DNA of 64,000 nt, taken from Phycisphaerales bacterium (lineage in GTDB: Bacteria > Planctomycetota > Phycisphaerae > Phycisphaerales > UBA1924). Below the pieces are notes generated by a model, which had not been told where the DNA came from, did no database searches, and saw nothing but the letters and a program-made list of their open reading frames with translations. The translations under genes were made by a program, and so were the position numbers. The number at the start of each line of letters is the position of its first letter. Position 1 is the first letter of the stretch. The DNA is taken from NCBI GenBank assembly GCA_040217175.1, contig JAVJNT010000001.1, positions 248,001 through 312,000 of the forward strand, written 5' to 3'. This document shows positions 26,135-35,480 of the stretch, piece by piece.

Positions 26135-28309
26135 ATGCGAATCTGCCTTGTCAGCCGAGAGGTCGCGCCCTTCTGGGGCGCCGGGATCGGGGTCTACGTC
26201 TCCCTGATGGCCCGGGCCTGGGCTGCCGCGGGGCACGAGGTCCACGTGCTGAGCGAGCCGCACCCGGGCATGCTCGAAGATGGGCCCAAGAGCCACCGGG
26301 GCGTCCGATTCCACGCGGTCGACATCGAGGCCGGCCAGTGCACGCTCGACGGCTTCCGCTGCCACCTCGAGCAGCACTCGATGGCCGTGCACGAGAAGCT
26401 GAGCGAGCTCCACGCGAAGCACCGGTTCGACTACGTCGAGTTCCCCGACTTCGGCGGCGAGGGCTGGCTGGCGCTCAAGGCCCGGCGGACGCTGGGCGCC
26501 TACGACGGCGCCGTCATGGCCATCCGCCTGCACACGCCGCTGGCCGACTGCATCGAGCTGAACGCCGACGCGATGCTCGACCGCGAGACGGCCCTGATCC
26601 TGGCGATCGAGGGCCAGGCCCTGCGGGACGCCGACGCGCTCGTGTCGCCCTGCACCAGCCTGCTCGAACGGGTTCGATCTCGGTACGGCCCCGACGTCGC
26701 GGACGACCGCAAGCCGGGCTTCGTCGTGCCCTACGCCTTCGACATGGCCAGCGTCGAGGAGCTGGGCAAGGGTCCGGCCGAGACGTACGAGCGGCCGACC
26801 ATCCTCTTCTACGGCCGTGCCGAGCGGCGCAAGGGCGTGCACCTGCTCGTGCCCGCGGCCCAGCAGCTCATGGACGAGGGGCTGGACTTCGACGTCCGCT
26901 TCATCGGCGGCGACACCATGACCGGGCCGGCCTGCGGTTCGATGCGGCGGCACCTCGAGAAGCTGGCCAGTCGCGCCCACGCTGAGCGCTTCCGCTTCGA
27001 CCCGCCCCGCCCGAGGGCCGAGCTCGGCCCGGCCATCCGCGGCGCGACGGCCTGCTGCTTCCCGTCGCTGTGGGAGAACTATCCCAACGTGTGCCTGGAG
27101 GCCCTCGCGCTCGGCAAGCTCGTGGTCGGGTCGAACGCCGGCGGCATGAGCGAGCAGATCGAGGACGGCGTCAGCGGCCTGCTCTTCGAGAGCGGCAGCA
27201 TCGAGAGCCTGAAGGCCGCGCTCCGCCGGACGCTGACCGACGGCGACCTGCGGGAGAAGGTCAAGGCGACGGCGCCCGAATGCGTCGCGACGGCGTGCGA
27301 GCCGGGCCGGATCGTGCGCGAGACGAGCGCCGCCATCGCCATCGCGCGCGAGCGCATGGAAAAGACCGTCGATTTCGATAACGCAGCGTCGGTCACCAGC
27401 AACGGCACGACGACGCCCGACGCCTCCATCATCATCCCCTTCTACAACATGGCCCGCTGGCTGCCCCAGACGCTTGAGAGCGCCAAGGCCCAGACGCACG
27501 CCAACACCGAGATCATCGTCGTTGACGATGGCTCGACCGACCCGGCCGGCATCGCCATGATCGACCAGCTCGATCGCGACGAGTCGGTGCGCGTGGTCCG
27601 CAAGCGCAACGGCGGGCTGGGCGACGCCCGGAACGCAGGCATCGCCGCCGCACGCGCGCAGTGGGTCGTGCCGCTCGACGCCGACGACCTGCTGCACCCG
27701 ACCTTCGTCGCCAAGACGCTGCACGCCGCCCGGCAGCCGAGCACGTCGAGCCGGCCGCTGGCGATGGTGACGTCGATCGTGGCGGCGTTCCCCGATCCGC
27801 CTGGCACGCACGAGGACGCCCCGTGGGTCTGGCTGCCGCTGGGCCTGGAGCGTGACATGCTGCCGGCGGCCAACGTCTGCTCGTGCTGCGTGGCGCTGAT
27901 TGAGAAGGACGCCATCGAGGCGGTGGGCGGCTACGACGCCTGGCTGACCAGCTACGAGGACTGGGACTTCTACTGCGCCCTGGCGAGCAAGGGCTACCGC
28001 TGCGAGATCGTCCCCGAGCGACTGATCTACTACCGCCAGCGGCAGGAGTCGATGCGACACGAGATCGGCGAGCCGAACCTGGTGCGGTTTAGGGCGCTCA
28101 TCACCCAGCGGCACCCGCGGCTCGCCGAGCATCCAGAGATCGCGCTTCGGATCCTGGCCGGGGAGCTTCGACAGCACGAGTCGGTGTACCTGCGCAACCC
28201 GCGGTACCAGGCGATCGATCGCATCAATGCGGCGTTCAAGCGAACGCCCCTGCACCGCCCGCTCAAGAGCCTGGTGCTCCGCACGCTGGGCGTTGGCGCG
28301 ATGGACTGA
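26135..28309 (+). CDS. Bifunctional glycosyltransferase: GT4 domain fused to GT2 domain
   Basis: A 724-residue cytoplasmic or membrane-associated enzyme with two transferase domains in one chain. Residues 1 to about 395 are a GT-B, GT4-type domain. It starts MRICLVSREVAPFWGAGIGV and contains the nucleotide-site region FPSLWENYPNVCLEALALGK. Residues about 428-650 are a GT-A, GT2-type domain: ASIIIPFYNMARWLPQTLES, VDDGSTD, GDARNAGIAAA and the metal-binding PLDADD. A helical tail follows. The start at 26135 matches the family N-terminus; upstream in-frame sequence is not protein-like. It probably adds two sugars successively in glycan or exopolysaccharide assembly (inference). No flippase or polymerase gene is adjacent. 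Confidence 0.88.
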   Translation: MRICLVSREVAPFWGAGIGVYVSLMARAWAAAGHEVHVLSEPHPGMLEDGPKSHRGVRFHAVDIEAGQCTLDGFRCHLEQHSMAVHEKLSELHAKHRFDYVEFPDFGGEGWLALKARRTLGAYDGAVMAIRLHTPLADCIELNADAMLDRETALILAIEGQALRDADALVSPCTSLLERVRSRYGPDVADDRKPGFVVPYAFDMASVEELGKGPAETYERPTILFYGRAERRKGVHLLVPAAQQLMDEGLDFDVRFIGGDTMTGPACGSMRRHLEKLASRAHAERFRFDPPRPRAELGPAIRGATACCFPSLWENYPNVCLEALALGKLVVGSNAGGMSEQIEDGVSGLLFESGSIESLKAALRRTLTDGDLREKVKATAPECVATACEPGRIVRETSAAIAIARERMEKTVDFDNAASVTSNGTTTPDASIIIPFYNMARWLPQTLESAKAQTHANTEIIVVDDGSTDPAGIAMIDQLDRDESVRVVRKRNGGLGDARNAGIAAARAQWVVPLDADDLLHPTFVAKTLHAARQPSTSSRPLAMVTSIVAAFPDPPGTHEDAPWVWLPLGLERDMLPAANVCSCCVALIEKDAIEAVGGYDAWLTSYEDWDFYCALASKGYRCEIVPERLIYYRQRQESMRHEIGEPNLVRFRALITQRHPRLAEHPEIALRILAGELRQHESVYLRNPRYQAIDRINAAFKRTPLHRPLKSLVLRTLGVGAMD

Positions 28310-28381
28310 TCGGGGCGGTGCGCTGCTAGACTCTGCTGGTTCGTTCGTCCGCCGCACGCTTGACCTCCCCCGGGACCGCGC

Positions 28382-29950
28382 ATGCCCCAGAACGCCGCCG
28401 ATGCCCGCTCCCTTCCGCTGCCGGTCTTGAACAACGCGCCGCCCCGGCCCGTCTCGGAGACGGACGATTGGGAAAAGAAAGAGAAGTGCGCGGTCTTCGG
28501 CATCTGGGCCGGGGCGCATGGCCATGCTCGGCCGGTCCATACCACGTACACCGCCCTCTACGCGCTGCAGCACCGAGGGCAGGAGTCGGCGGGCGTCGCG
28601 GTCAGCGGCGAGGCCGGCATTAGCGGGCACACGGGCATGGGGCTGGTGCCCGAGGTCTTCCCGCCTCGGGTGCTCGCGACGCTGGCCGACGCCAACCCAC
28701 GCGCGGCGATCGGGCACAATCGCTATAGCACCACCGGCGCCAGCCTGGCGACGAACGCCCAGCCGTTAGTGCAGACCACCGCCCAAGGGCGCGTCGCCGT
28801 CGCCCACAACGGCAACCTCGTGAACGCGAGCGCCCTCCGGCACGCCTTCGGCGAGAACGGGCACATCTTTCATACCTCGAGCGACACCGAGGTCATCATC
28901 CACCTGCTGGCCGCGCCGCAGCAGCAGCGGACGCCCGATCCGCTGGCGGCCACGCTCCGGCGCTTGCAGGGCGCCTACTCGCTGGTGATCCTGTTCGAGG
29001 ATCGGATCGAGGCGGCCCGCGACCCTTGGGGCTGGCGACCGCTGGTGCTGGGCCAGATGGAAGACGGCTCGCCCGTGGTGGCCAGCGAGACGGTGGCACT
29101 CGACGTCATCGGCGCCACGCTCGTGCGCGAGGTCGAGCCCGGCGAGATCGTCACGCTGGACGACTCGGGCGTGCACAGCCGCCGGTTTGCGCCCTCGGCG
29201 AGCCCCTCGGCCCTGTGCGTCTTCGAGCACGTGTACTTCGCCAGCCCGGCCAGCGATGTGTTCGGCCAGAACGTGCAGGTGTTCCGCGAGAGCCTGGGCG
29301 CCGCCCTGTGGAAGGAGGACCCGATCCTCCGCGAGGCGCCGGCCGACTACGTGATGCCCATGCCCGACTCGGGCCGCAGCGCCGCGAACGGCTACGCGCG
29401 GGCCAGTGGCATTCCGTACCGCGAGGCCATCGTGCCCAACCGGTACGTGGGACGGACGTTCATCAAGCCCACCCAGCACGAACGCGAAATCGCCGTTCGG
29501 CTGAAGCTCAACGTCATCGCCGAGCTCGTGCGCGGCAAGCGGGTGGTCGTGGTCGATGACTCGGTCGTGCGAGGCACCACGACGCGACTGAAGATGCGAC
29601 AGATCTACGAAGCCGGCGCCGCGGAAGTACACCTGCGCATCAGTTGTCCGCCCATCCGTCACCCGTGCTACTTCGGCGTCGACTTCGCAACCCGCGACCA
29701 GCTGATCGCCAACGGCCGCAGCGTCGAGGACATCCGCGAGTACCTGGGCGTCGACAGCTTGCACTTCCTCTCGCTCGATGGGTTGTTGAGCTGTGCCAGG
29801 CACGAGCCCGATCGGTATTGCACGGCATGTTGGAGCGGCGACTATCGCATCGACGTGACCCATCCCACCACCGATCAGTTCGTCGAGCCCCAGCAGGAGC
29901 GGATGTTCGACCTGACGCCCTCGCCCGGCGGCAACGGACAGGATCGGTGA
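28382..29950 (+). CDS. purF: Amidophosphoribosyltransferase
   Basis: First enzyme of de novo purine synthesis, moving ammonia from glutamine to PRPP. It has 522 residues. The catalytic N-terminal cysteine is Cys36 in KEKCAVFGIW, so a 35-residue propeptide must be removed, as in the Bacillus-type enzyme. HRGQESAG and HNGNLVN belong to the glutaminase domain. The PRPP loop is VVVVDDSVVRGTTTR. Cysteines in ISCPPIRHPC and YCTAC are consistent with the iron-sulfur cluster of the Bacillus class. It lies 72 bases after the glycosyltransferase and only 3 bases before a membrane protein gene. Confidence 0.95.
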   Translation: MPQNAADARSLPLPVLNNAPPRPVSETDDWEKKEKCAVFGIWAGAHGHARPVHTTYTALYALQHRGQESAGVAVSGEAGISGHTGMGLVPEVFPPRVLATLADANPRAAIGHNRYSTTGASLATNAQPLVQTTAQGRVAVAHNGNLVNASALRHAFGENGHIFHTSSDTEVIIHLLAAPQQQRTPDPLAATLRRLQGAYSLVILFEDRIEAARDPWGWRPLVLGQMEDGSPVVASETVALDVIGATLVREVEPGEIVTLDDSGVHSRRFAPSASPSALCVFEHVYFASPASDVFGQNVQVFRESLGAALWKEDPILREAPADYVMPMPDSGRSAANGYARASGIPYREAIVPNRYVGRTFIKPTQHEREIAVRLKLNVIAELVRGKRVVVVDDSVVRGTTTRLKMRQIYEAGAAEVHLRISCPPIRHPCYFGVDFATRDQLIANGRSVEDIREYLGVDSLHFLSLDGLLSCARHEPDRYCTACWSGDYRIDVTHPTTDQFVEPQQERMFDLTPSPGGNGQDR

Positions 29951-29953
29951 CCC

Positions 29954-30721
29954 GTGGCCGGCCGAGCGACACGCCCGGCCGTGCTGCTGCCCGTGGTCGT
30001 GTTCGGGCTGCTGGGGGCGTGCGTGGGGGTTGCGTCGTCGGTCGTGGCCGTGCTGACGCCCGACGGCGGCCAGCACTCGGCGCGCACCAGCACCCGCTAC
30101 GACCTGGCCGATGACCTGACGATCTATGTTTTTACCGTCGAGCGGCCCGGCTACTCGCTCATGTCGGTGACCGGGCCCATGCCGACGTGGGCCGCGGACG
30201 CGCTGGACAAGGACCGCAGCCAGCTCATCCCGATCGGCGACGGAGATCCACGGCCGCGTTGGCTGAGGGCTGCAGACGCCCAGGACCCGCAGACTGCACG
30301 GGGGATCAAGGCCGGCTGGCCGTTCCGCGGGCTGTGGGGCCGGACGGTCTACAACGTCAACCACAGGCCCAATCGCACGCACACGGGGCTCGCGCACGTC
30401 ACGGTGCGCAACGCGCAGCACGCCTTTCCATGGCGGCCCCTGTGGCCCGGGTTCATCGCGAACATGCTGGTGTATGGCGGCGTGATGCTGGCGGTCTGGT
30501 ACGCGGCGGTCTATGCCGTGCGGTGGCGACGGGGACGGCGCGGGAAATGCCCGCACTGCGCCTATCCGGTGCAGTCCGGCTCGAGTTTGTGCCCTGAGTG
30601 CGGCTACGCCTTTGCGCCGACCTCGACCGGCTCGAGCACGGGCTCGGCGGCATCCTCGGCGTCGTCAGCCCAGACGACCTCGACCTTGACGTCGAAGAGC
30701 TCGAGCAGCGACGACAAGTGA
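29954..30721 (+). CDS. Membrane protein with C-terminal zinc ribbon
   Basis: A 255-residue protein with two membrane segments, at residues about 9-35 (PAVLLPVVVFGLLGACVGVA) and about 180-205 (MLVYGGVMLAVWYAAVYAV). The loop between is extracytoplasmic. The cytoplasmic tail has a zinc ribbon, CPHCAYPVQSGSSLCPECGY, the type seen on many planctomycete membrane proteins. The last 33 residues are nearly all Ser, Thr and Ala. That tail is encoded opposite the end of the DUF4230 gene (118-bp overlap), so it may be a read-through extension. The GTG start lies 3 bases after purF, suggesting cotranscription. Function unknown. Confidence 0.75.
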   Translation: MAGRATRPAVLLPVVVFGLLGACVGVASSVVAVLTPDGGQHSARTSTRYDLADDLTIYVFTVERPGYSLMSVTGPMPTWAADALDKDRSQLIPIGDGDPRPRWLRAADAQDPQTARGIKAGWPFRGLWGRTVYNVNHRPNRTHTGLAHVTVRNAQHAFPWRPLWPGFIANMLVYGGVMLAVWYAAVYAVRWRRGRRGKCPHCAYPVQSGSSLCPECGYAFAPTSTGSSTGSAASSASSAQTTSTLTSKSSSSDDK

Positions 30722-31296
30722 CGTGCCACGCTGCGCTTCGCTTCGGCAAGGTACTTGGGCTCCTTGCTCTCGTACAGCTTCGCGGCGTCGCGCTGGGCGG
30801 CGGTCATGAGCTCGGTCTGGCGCTCGGCGGTCATTGGGATGACGTCGAACAGGCCCAGCACCCGGCCGTGCTGGATGTCGTACGGTGTGACGTCCGAGAG
30901 CCGCAGCACGCCGTCGATCTCCGGCAGCGTCACGCGGTAGCGGTTGACGCCGATCTGCTCGATGTCGGTGTGCTCGATGCGGGTCAGGTCGATCGAGTAC
31001 TGCTTCTCGAAGTGGAAGATCATCGCGACCTTGGCCTGGCTCAGCAGCAGCGGGGGCATCCACTGGAATCCGCGCGAGGCCGTGGCGATCTCCTTCACCA
31101 TCACTTCGAGCCCGACCAGCCTACCAACGGACCGCACACGCTCGGCCAGCACGATCGTCTGGTCGACCTTCGGCGGTTCGGCGTCGCTGCGCCGGCGGCT
31201 CGCGCGATGACGCCAGACGAGCAGCACTGCGGCGGCGAGAAGACCGCCCGCGACGAAGGTCACGACGACGAGACCGAGGATTTCGAGGATTCCCAT
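30604..31296 (-). CDS. DUF4230 family protein
   Basis: A 230-residue protein with one N-terminal membrane anchor (GLVVVTFVAGGLLAAAVLLV). The DUF4230 domain (about residues 50-205) contains FHFEKQYSIDLTRI and RVTLPEIDGVLRLSDVTPYD, typical of the family. Its role is unknown; the mature part is probably outside the cytoplasm or at the membrane face. The acidic C-terminus overlaps the 3' end of the zinc-ribbon membrane protein gene on the other strand. Another membrane protein gene lies 52 bases upstream in the same orientation. Confidence 0.8.
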   Translation of the reverse strand: MGILEILGLVVVTFVAGGLLAAAVLLVWRHRASRRRSDAEPPKVDQTIVLAERVRSVGRLVGLEVMVKEIATASRGFQWMPPLLLSQAKVAMIFHFEKQYSIDLTRIEHTDIEQIGVNRYRVTLPEIDGVLRLSDVTPYDIQHGRVLGLFDVIPMTAERQTELMTAAQRDAAKLYESKEPKYLAEAKRSVARHLSSLLELFDVKVEVVWADDAEDAAEPVLEPVEVGAKA

Positions 31297-31348
31297 GCTT
31301 CTTCCTTGGGATTGGCGGTCCGCCGGTTGCGGCGACCGGCGGACCGCT

Positions 31349-31975
31349 TTAGGAGGCGGCGGGCTTCTCGGACTTTTCTGCGTCCAGGGCCATCTCGAAC
31401 GGCCGGACCATCAGGTGCACGCCCGCGGCGACAAGCACCACGAACACGATGAACACCACGAGGGCCACCGCACTCGAGACGAAACCGCCGGCGGCGACCA
31501 AGGATTCCCGGAGCGGCTTTGCAGGCCCGATAAACGAAAGCGAGGCCAATCCGCCGCCGACCAAGAGCAGCAGGGCACCCAGGGCGACCCGCCGCCACGC
31601 CGATGCTCTTGGGCCGAGCACCAGGACGATCGCCCACACGCCCAGGGCCGCCGCGATGAGCAGGCGACCGCCGAGCATGGGAACCAGCAGCGTGGAGCCC
31701 AGCGTGTTGCGGCCGGCGACGGTGCTCAGGAATCCGGCGATGGCAGCGCATCCGGCGATTGTGGCAAGGGTCATCGGCAGCCCGTCGCGCTGGTATCCCA
31801 GGCCGACGAGGACGAGGCCGATGCCGCAGCCGAGCAGCACTGGCTCGAACAGGAGCATGGGCCAGACGAGGTTCTCGATGGAGAAGGCGGCCAGGTACAG
31901 GCCGACGAGGGCCGATAACCCAAGGACGGCTCCACCCCCGACGTACAGCAGATTGGCCTTGCGATTGCGTGTCAC
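31349..31975 (-). CDS. Polytopic membrane protein of unknown function
   Basis: A 208-residue, very hydrophobic protein with about six predicted membrane helices. Examples are GGGAVLGLSALVGLYLAAF, MLLFEPVLLGCGIGLVLVGL and ALVVFIVFVVLVAAGVHLMV. It ends in a short charged tail. I do not recognise a family. The start is taken as GTG at 31975 (VTRNRKANLL), where the membrane protein pattern begins; upstream in-frame sequence is Pro/Ser/Arg-rich. It is followed 52 bases later by the DUF4230 gene and may act with it. Confidence 0.65.
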   Translation of the reverse strand: MTRNRKANLLYVGGGAVLGLSALVGLYLAAFSIENLVWPMLLFEPVLLGCGIGLVLVGLGYQRDGLPMTLATIAGCAAIAGFLSTVAGRNTLGSTLLVPMLGGRLLIAAALGVWAIVLVLGPRASAWRRVALGALLLLVGGGLASLSFIGPAKPLRESLVAAGGFVSSAVALVVFIVFVVLVAAGVHLMVRPFEMALDAEKSEKPAAS

Positions 31976-32061
31976 GGATCCATTATCGGCTTGATCTGCG
32001 GGTCGATCCGGCCGGCTCGGAGCCCCGAGGGGATTTGGGCTCGATTTTGGGCTTCCTTCGG

Positions 32062-32069
32062 GCCGATAG
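32062..32069 (+). promoter_or_regulatory. Possible flagellar sigma-28 promoter (-10 box only)
   Basis: GCCGATAG lies 52 bases upstream of the fliD ATG and matches the FliA -10 consensus at seven of eight positions. The expected TAAA -35 box is not convincing, so this is tentative. Confidence 0.35.
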
Positions 32070-32121
32070 GCCTGTTGGTGGCAGCGGGGGGAGGGTCCCT
32101 CGGCGGGCAAGGAGGTCTGCG

Positions 32122-34962
32122 ATGGGTGGCATCACGTCGGGCATCGGGCTGGCCAGCGGTCTGGACACGGCATCGATCATCCAGCAGCTGCTCTCCTTGG
32201 AAGCGCGGCCCAGGATCTTGGCGCAGCAGCGGCTGAGCTCCATCAAGGTACAGCAGTCGGCGTACCTGGACATCAACTCTCGCCTGCAGAACCTGCGCAG
32301 CATCGTGAGTGGTCTGCGCACGCAGCCGGTCTTCGACGCCAAGAAGGCCACGAGCAGCGACGAGTCGATCCTGACAGCGACGGCGTCCGCCGGGGCCGCC
32401 GCGGGGTCGTACACCTTCCTGGTCGACCGACTCGTGAGTGCCGAGCAGTGGCTGACGCGGGGCTTCTCGTCGGCCGACGACGTGCCGGTGGGGGCCGACG
32501 CGTTCACGTTCGAGGGGGCCGAGGCGCGGCTGGACTCTGATACGGCGTTGGCCGACCTGAACGGCGGCAACGGCATCACCCGCGGCAAGATCCGCATCGA
32601 TGATGGGACGACCTCGGCCGAGATCGACCTCTCGAAGGTCGCCACGGTCAGCGAGGTGCTCGACGCCATCAACGCCGCCGACTTGGACGTCACCGCCTCG
32701 GTGCGAGGTGGTAGCTTCGTACTGACGGCCGGCTCGGGCTTGGGCAGCGACATCACGGTGACGAACGCGGGCTCGGCCGAGGTTGCCGAGTCGCTCGGGC
32801 TCGCCACGGGCGGCACCGTGCTGAGTGCGGATCTGGTCGGGACGAACGTGTACGGCCTGTCCGAGACGACGGCCCTGTCGGTCCTCAACGACGGACGCGG
32901 CGTGTTCGCCAACGAGATCATTGGCCAGACGGCCGACTTCACCATCTCGGTGAACGGGGATGCGCGGTCGATCCGGCTTGGTGCGCTCTACGACACGGAA
33001 GGCGAGCTCATCGAGGGCAAGGCGGCGACCGTCGGCGACGCGCTGACGCGCATCAACGATGCGCTCAGTGGCACCGGCGTGACGGCGGAGATCAACGCCG
33101 ACGGCGATGGCTTCGACCTCGTCGACTCGCTCGGGCTGAACACCATCGAGGTCGCCGACGGCACGGGATTGCTCGGTAGCGCGATGGAAGACCTGGGCTT
33201 TTCCGCTGGCACGACGGTGGGTTCGGTTGCGGGCGACGTGGTGCTGGCGGGCATGAACAGCACGCTGCTGTCGGGCTTGCGTGGCGCGGCCGACGACCTG
33301 GGCGACGGCATCCTGCAGGTGCGTGCTCGCGACGGCAGCGTCTTCAACGTCACGATCTCCGACTTCGATACCGACGTGAATGGCCTGTTGACGCAGCTTC
33401 AGGACCAGATCGATCCGACCAAGATCACCGTCGGGCTCGACGAGATGGGTACCGGGCTCACCTTTACCGACGTATCGGGCGGGATCGGCAACCTCTCGGT
33501 CGTGGGGTCGGGCGGCCCGAGTGACACCGCGGTTGCCCTCGGGATCAGCACGGGCACGGGCGGTGTCGCCCAGGACGTCTTCACGGGCGATCGCATCCAG
33601 CGACAGTACGTGGGCCTGAATACGCTCGTGTCGGACCTGAACAACGGCGACGGCATCGGTACGGGCACGTTCCGCATCATCGACTCGACCGGAACCGCGA
33701 CCGAGGTCGAGATCGATGGCGATATTCGTACTGTCTCGGACCTCATCCGGACGGTCAATTCGGCCATCGCGGGCGACGACGTCTCGATCCGCATCAACGA
33801 CAACGGCGATGGCTTCGTCGTTGAGGATGCGGCTGGAGGGGCGTCGAAGCTGCTGATCGAGGATCTCTCGGGGCAGGTTGCCGCGTCGCTGCGGCTCGAC
33901 GGAGAGGCGGAGGATGCGGGCGACAACCGCATCGTGGGCAGCTATGAGACGCGGATCGAGTTCGAGGCCGACGACTCGTTGCGCGACGTGATGACGAAGA
34001 TCAACGAGGCTGGCGTGGGCGTGACGGCGTCCATCCTCAACGAGGGCGTGGGCGCCAACCCGTTCCGCCTGAGCCTGAGTGCGCGCGACGCGGGCGTGGC
34101 CGGCCGGACGCTGATCGACACCGGCGGGTTCGACCTGGGGCTGACCAAGCTGCAGGAGGGCCTTGACGCCAAGGCGTTCTTCGGCTCAACCGATCCGGCC
34201 CAGGCAGTGCTGTTCACCAGTTCGTCCAACACGGTGACGGACGTCTTCGAGGGCCTGACGCTCAACCTGCAGTCTGCCAGCGACGAGGCCGTCACGATCA
34301 ACGTGGCGTCGGATCGCGGCGAGCTCGAAAGCAAGATCGAAGAATTCGTAGGTGCGTTCAACGAAACGCTGGATCGCATCGACTTCCAGAGCCGCTTCGA
34401 CGAAGAGACCGAGGCCCGTGGGCCGCTGCTGGGCGACAGCACGCTCTTGAACCTCAAGAACGCGATGATGAGCACCATCCTCGGCGGGCCGCTCAACGTA
34501 TCCGGCCGCTACAGCAACCTCAGCCAGGTGGGCATCACCGTGGGCGAAGGCGGACGGCTCGAGCTCGACAAGGACGTGCTCCAGGACGCCATCGAAACCG
34601 ATCCGCAGGCCGTCGAGGACCTGCTGATCAAGCGCGACATCGACCAGTCGGGTGGCACGCGGACGCTCGGTGAGGGCATTACCGTCACCGATCCATTGGC
34701 CCGCGAGACGTTCTCGGCCCTGGGCGTGTTTGCCCGGGTCGAAGAGCTGAGCCGCACGTACATCGACTCGGTGGACGGCGTGCTGACGGCTCGGGGCCAG
34801 GCGCTCGAGAACCAGGTTCGGCTGCAGGAAGACCGCATCGAGTTCTTCGATCAGAAGCTGGCCACCAGGCAGACTCAGCTCCAGCGCGAGTTTGCGTCGC
34901 TCGAGACGATCATCAGCAACTTCCAGGCCCAGCAAGCCGCGCTGGCATCCTTGACGGGATAA
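32122..34962 (+). CDS. fliD: Flagellar hook-associated protein 2 (filament cap), enlarged
   Basis: Cap protein at the flagellum tip that folds exported flagellin. It has 946 residues, about twice the usual size. The N-terminal FliD domain begins MGGITSGIGLASGLDTASII with coiled-coil helix. The C-terminal domain (from about residue 660) ends in a helix with VEELSRTYIDSVDGVLTARG and LQREFASLETIISNFQAQQA. Between them are at least four repeats of roughly 100 residues. Each pairs a segment like DLNGGNGI-x-G-x-x-RI with TVxDxIxxIN and a beta-strand tail, which is the Flagellin_IN motif. The ATG at 32122 has GGAGG seven bases upstream. fliS follows 47 bases later. Confidence 0.92.
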   Translation: MGGITSGIGLASGLDTASIIQQLLSLEARPRILAQQRLSSIKVQQSAYLDINSRLQNLRSIVSGLRTQPVFDAKKATSSDESILTATASAGAAAGSYTFLVDRLVSAEQWLTRGFSSADDVPVGADAFTFEGAEARLDSDTALADLNGGNGITRGKIRIDDGTTSAEIDLSKVATVSEVLDAINAADLDVTASVRGGSFVLTAGSGLGSDITVTNAGSAEVAESLGLATGGTVLSADLVGTNVYGLSETTALSVLNDGRGVFANEIIGQTADFTISVNGDARSIRLGALYDTEGELIEGKAATVGDALTRINDALSGTGVTAEINADGDGFDLVDSLGLNTIEVADGTGLLGSAMEDLGFSAGTTVGSVAGDVVLAGMNSTLLSGLRGAADDLGDGILQVRARDGSVFNVTISDFDTDVNGLLTQLQDQIDPTKITVGLDEMGTGLTFTDVSGGIGNLSVVGSGGPSDTAVALGISTGTGGVAQDVFTGDRIQRQYVGLNTLVSDLNNGDGIGTGTFRIIDSTGTATEVEIDGDIRTVSDLIRTVNSAIAGDDVSIRINDNGDGFVVEDAAGGASKLLIEDLSGQVAASLRLDGEAEDAGDNRIVGSYETRIEFEADDSLRDVMTKINEAGVGVTASILNEGVGANPFRLSLSARDAGVAGRTLIDTGGFDLGLTKLQEGLDAKAFFGSTDPAQAVLFTSSSNTVTDVFEGLTLNLQSASDEAVTINVASDRGELESKIEEFVGAFNETLDRIDFQSRFDEETEARGPLLGDSTLLNLKNAMMSTILGGPLNVSGRYSNLSQVGITVGEGGRLELDKDVLQDAIETDPQAVEDLLIKRDIDQSGGTRTLGEGITVTDPLARETFSALGVFARVEELSRTYIDSVDGVLTARGQALENQVRLQEDRIEFFDQKLATRQTQLQREFASLETIISNFQAQQAALASLTG

Positions 34963-35009
34963 ACGAGTTTCTGCTGAACCCTCCCGGGCCTTCAGCCGAT
35001 TGGAGAGTC

Positions 35010-35480
35010 ATGCCTACTGAATCGGCCATGTCTTACCTGCGATCCCAGGTGATGAGCGCCTCGCCCGCCGAGTTGCGCCTGCTGCTCCTGGATGGAGCCA
35101 TCCGCTTCGGCCTGCAGGGCAAGCAGGGCCTGATCGACAAGAACTTCGAGCAGAGCTACGAGGGCATCAGCCAGTGCCGTGCCATCATCACCGAATTGGC
35201 GGTGGGCGTCGATCGGAAGGTCGATCCGGACCTGTGCGACCGCGTGACGAGCCTGTTCATGTTCATGTTCGGCGAACTTACGCAGGCGAGCATGGACAAG
35301 GATCCTGAACGCGTGCAAGCCGTGATCGAGCTGCTGGAGTTCGAACGCGAGACCTGGAAGCTGGCGATGGACCGCGTGAAGCAGGACAAGGCGAGCGGTC
35401 AGGACACCGGCCAATCTGCGGCAGCGACATCCGCGTCGAACGTCGAGTCACGGCCTTCGTCGCTCAGCGTGCAGGCATAG
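35010..35480 (+). CDS. fliS: Flagellar export chaperone FliS
   Basis: Cytosolic chaperone that binds the C-terminus of flagellin and prevents premature polymerisation. It has 156 residues. It is four-helical, with the family opening SYLRSQVMSASPAELRLLLLDGAI and the central helix LCDRVTSLFMFMFGELTQAS. A polar tail of about 30 residues (Ser, Gln, Ala) extends beyond the usual length of 125-135. That tail includes the part overlapping the convergent holB-like gene by 17 bases. It pairs with fliD as in most flagellated bacteria. Flagellin itself is not in the window. Confidence 0.92.
   Translation: MPTESAMSYLRSQVMSASPAELRLLLLDGAIRFGLQGKQGLIDKNFEQSYEGISQCRAIITELAVGVDRKVDPDLCDRVTSLFMFMFGELTQASMDKDPERVQAVIELLEFERETWKLAMDRVKQDKASGQDTGQSAAATSASNVESRPSSLSVQA

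Noticed and set aside
25616-28717. A 1033-codon minus-strand open frame
   Set aside because: It lies antisense to the glycosyltransferase and parts of nuoD and purF, has arginine- and valine-rich low-information sequence and no ribosome site.
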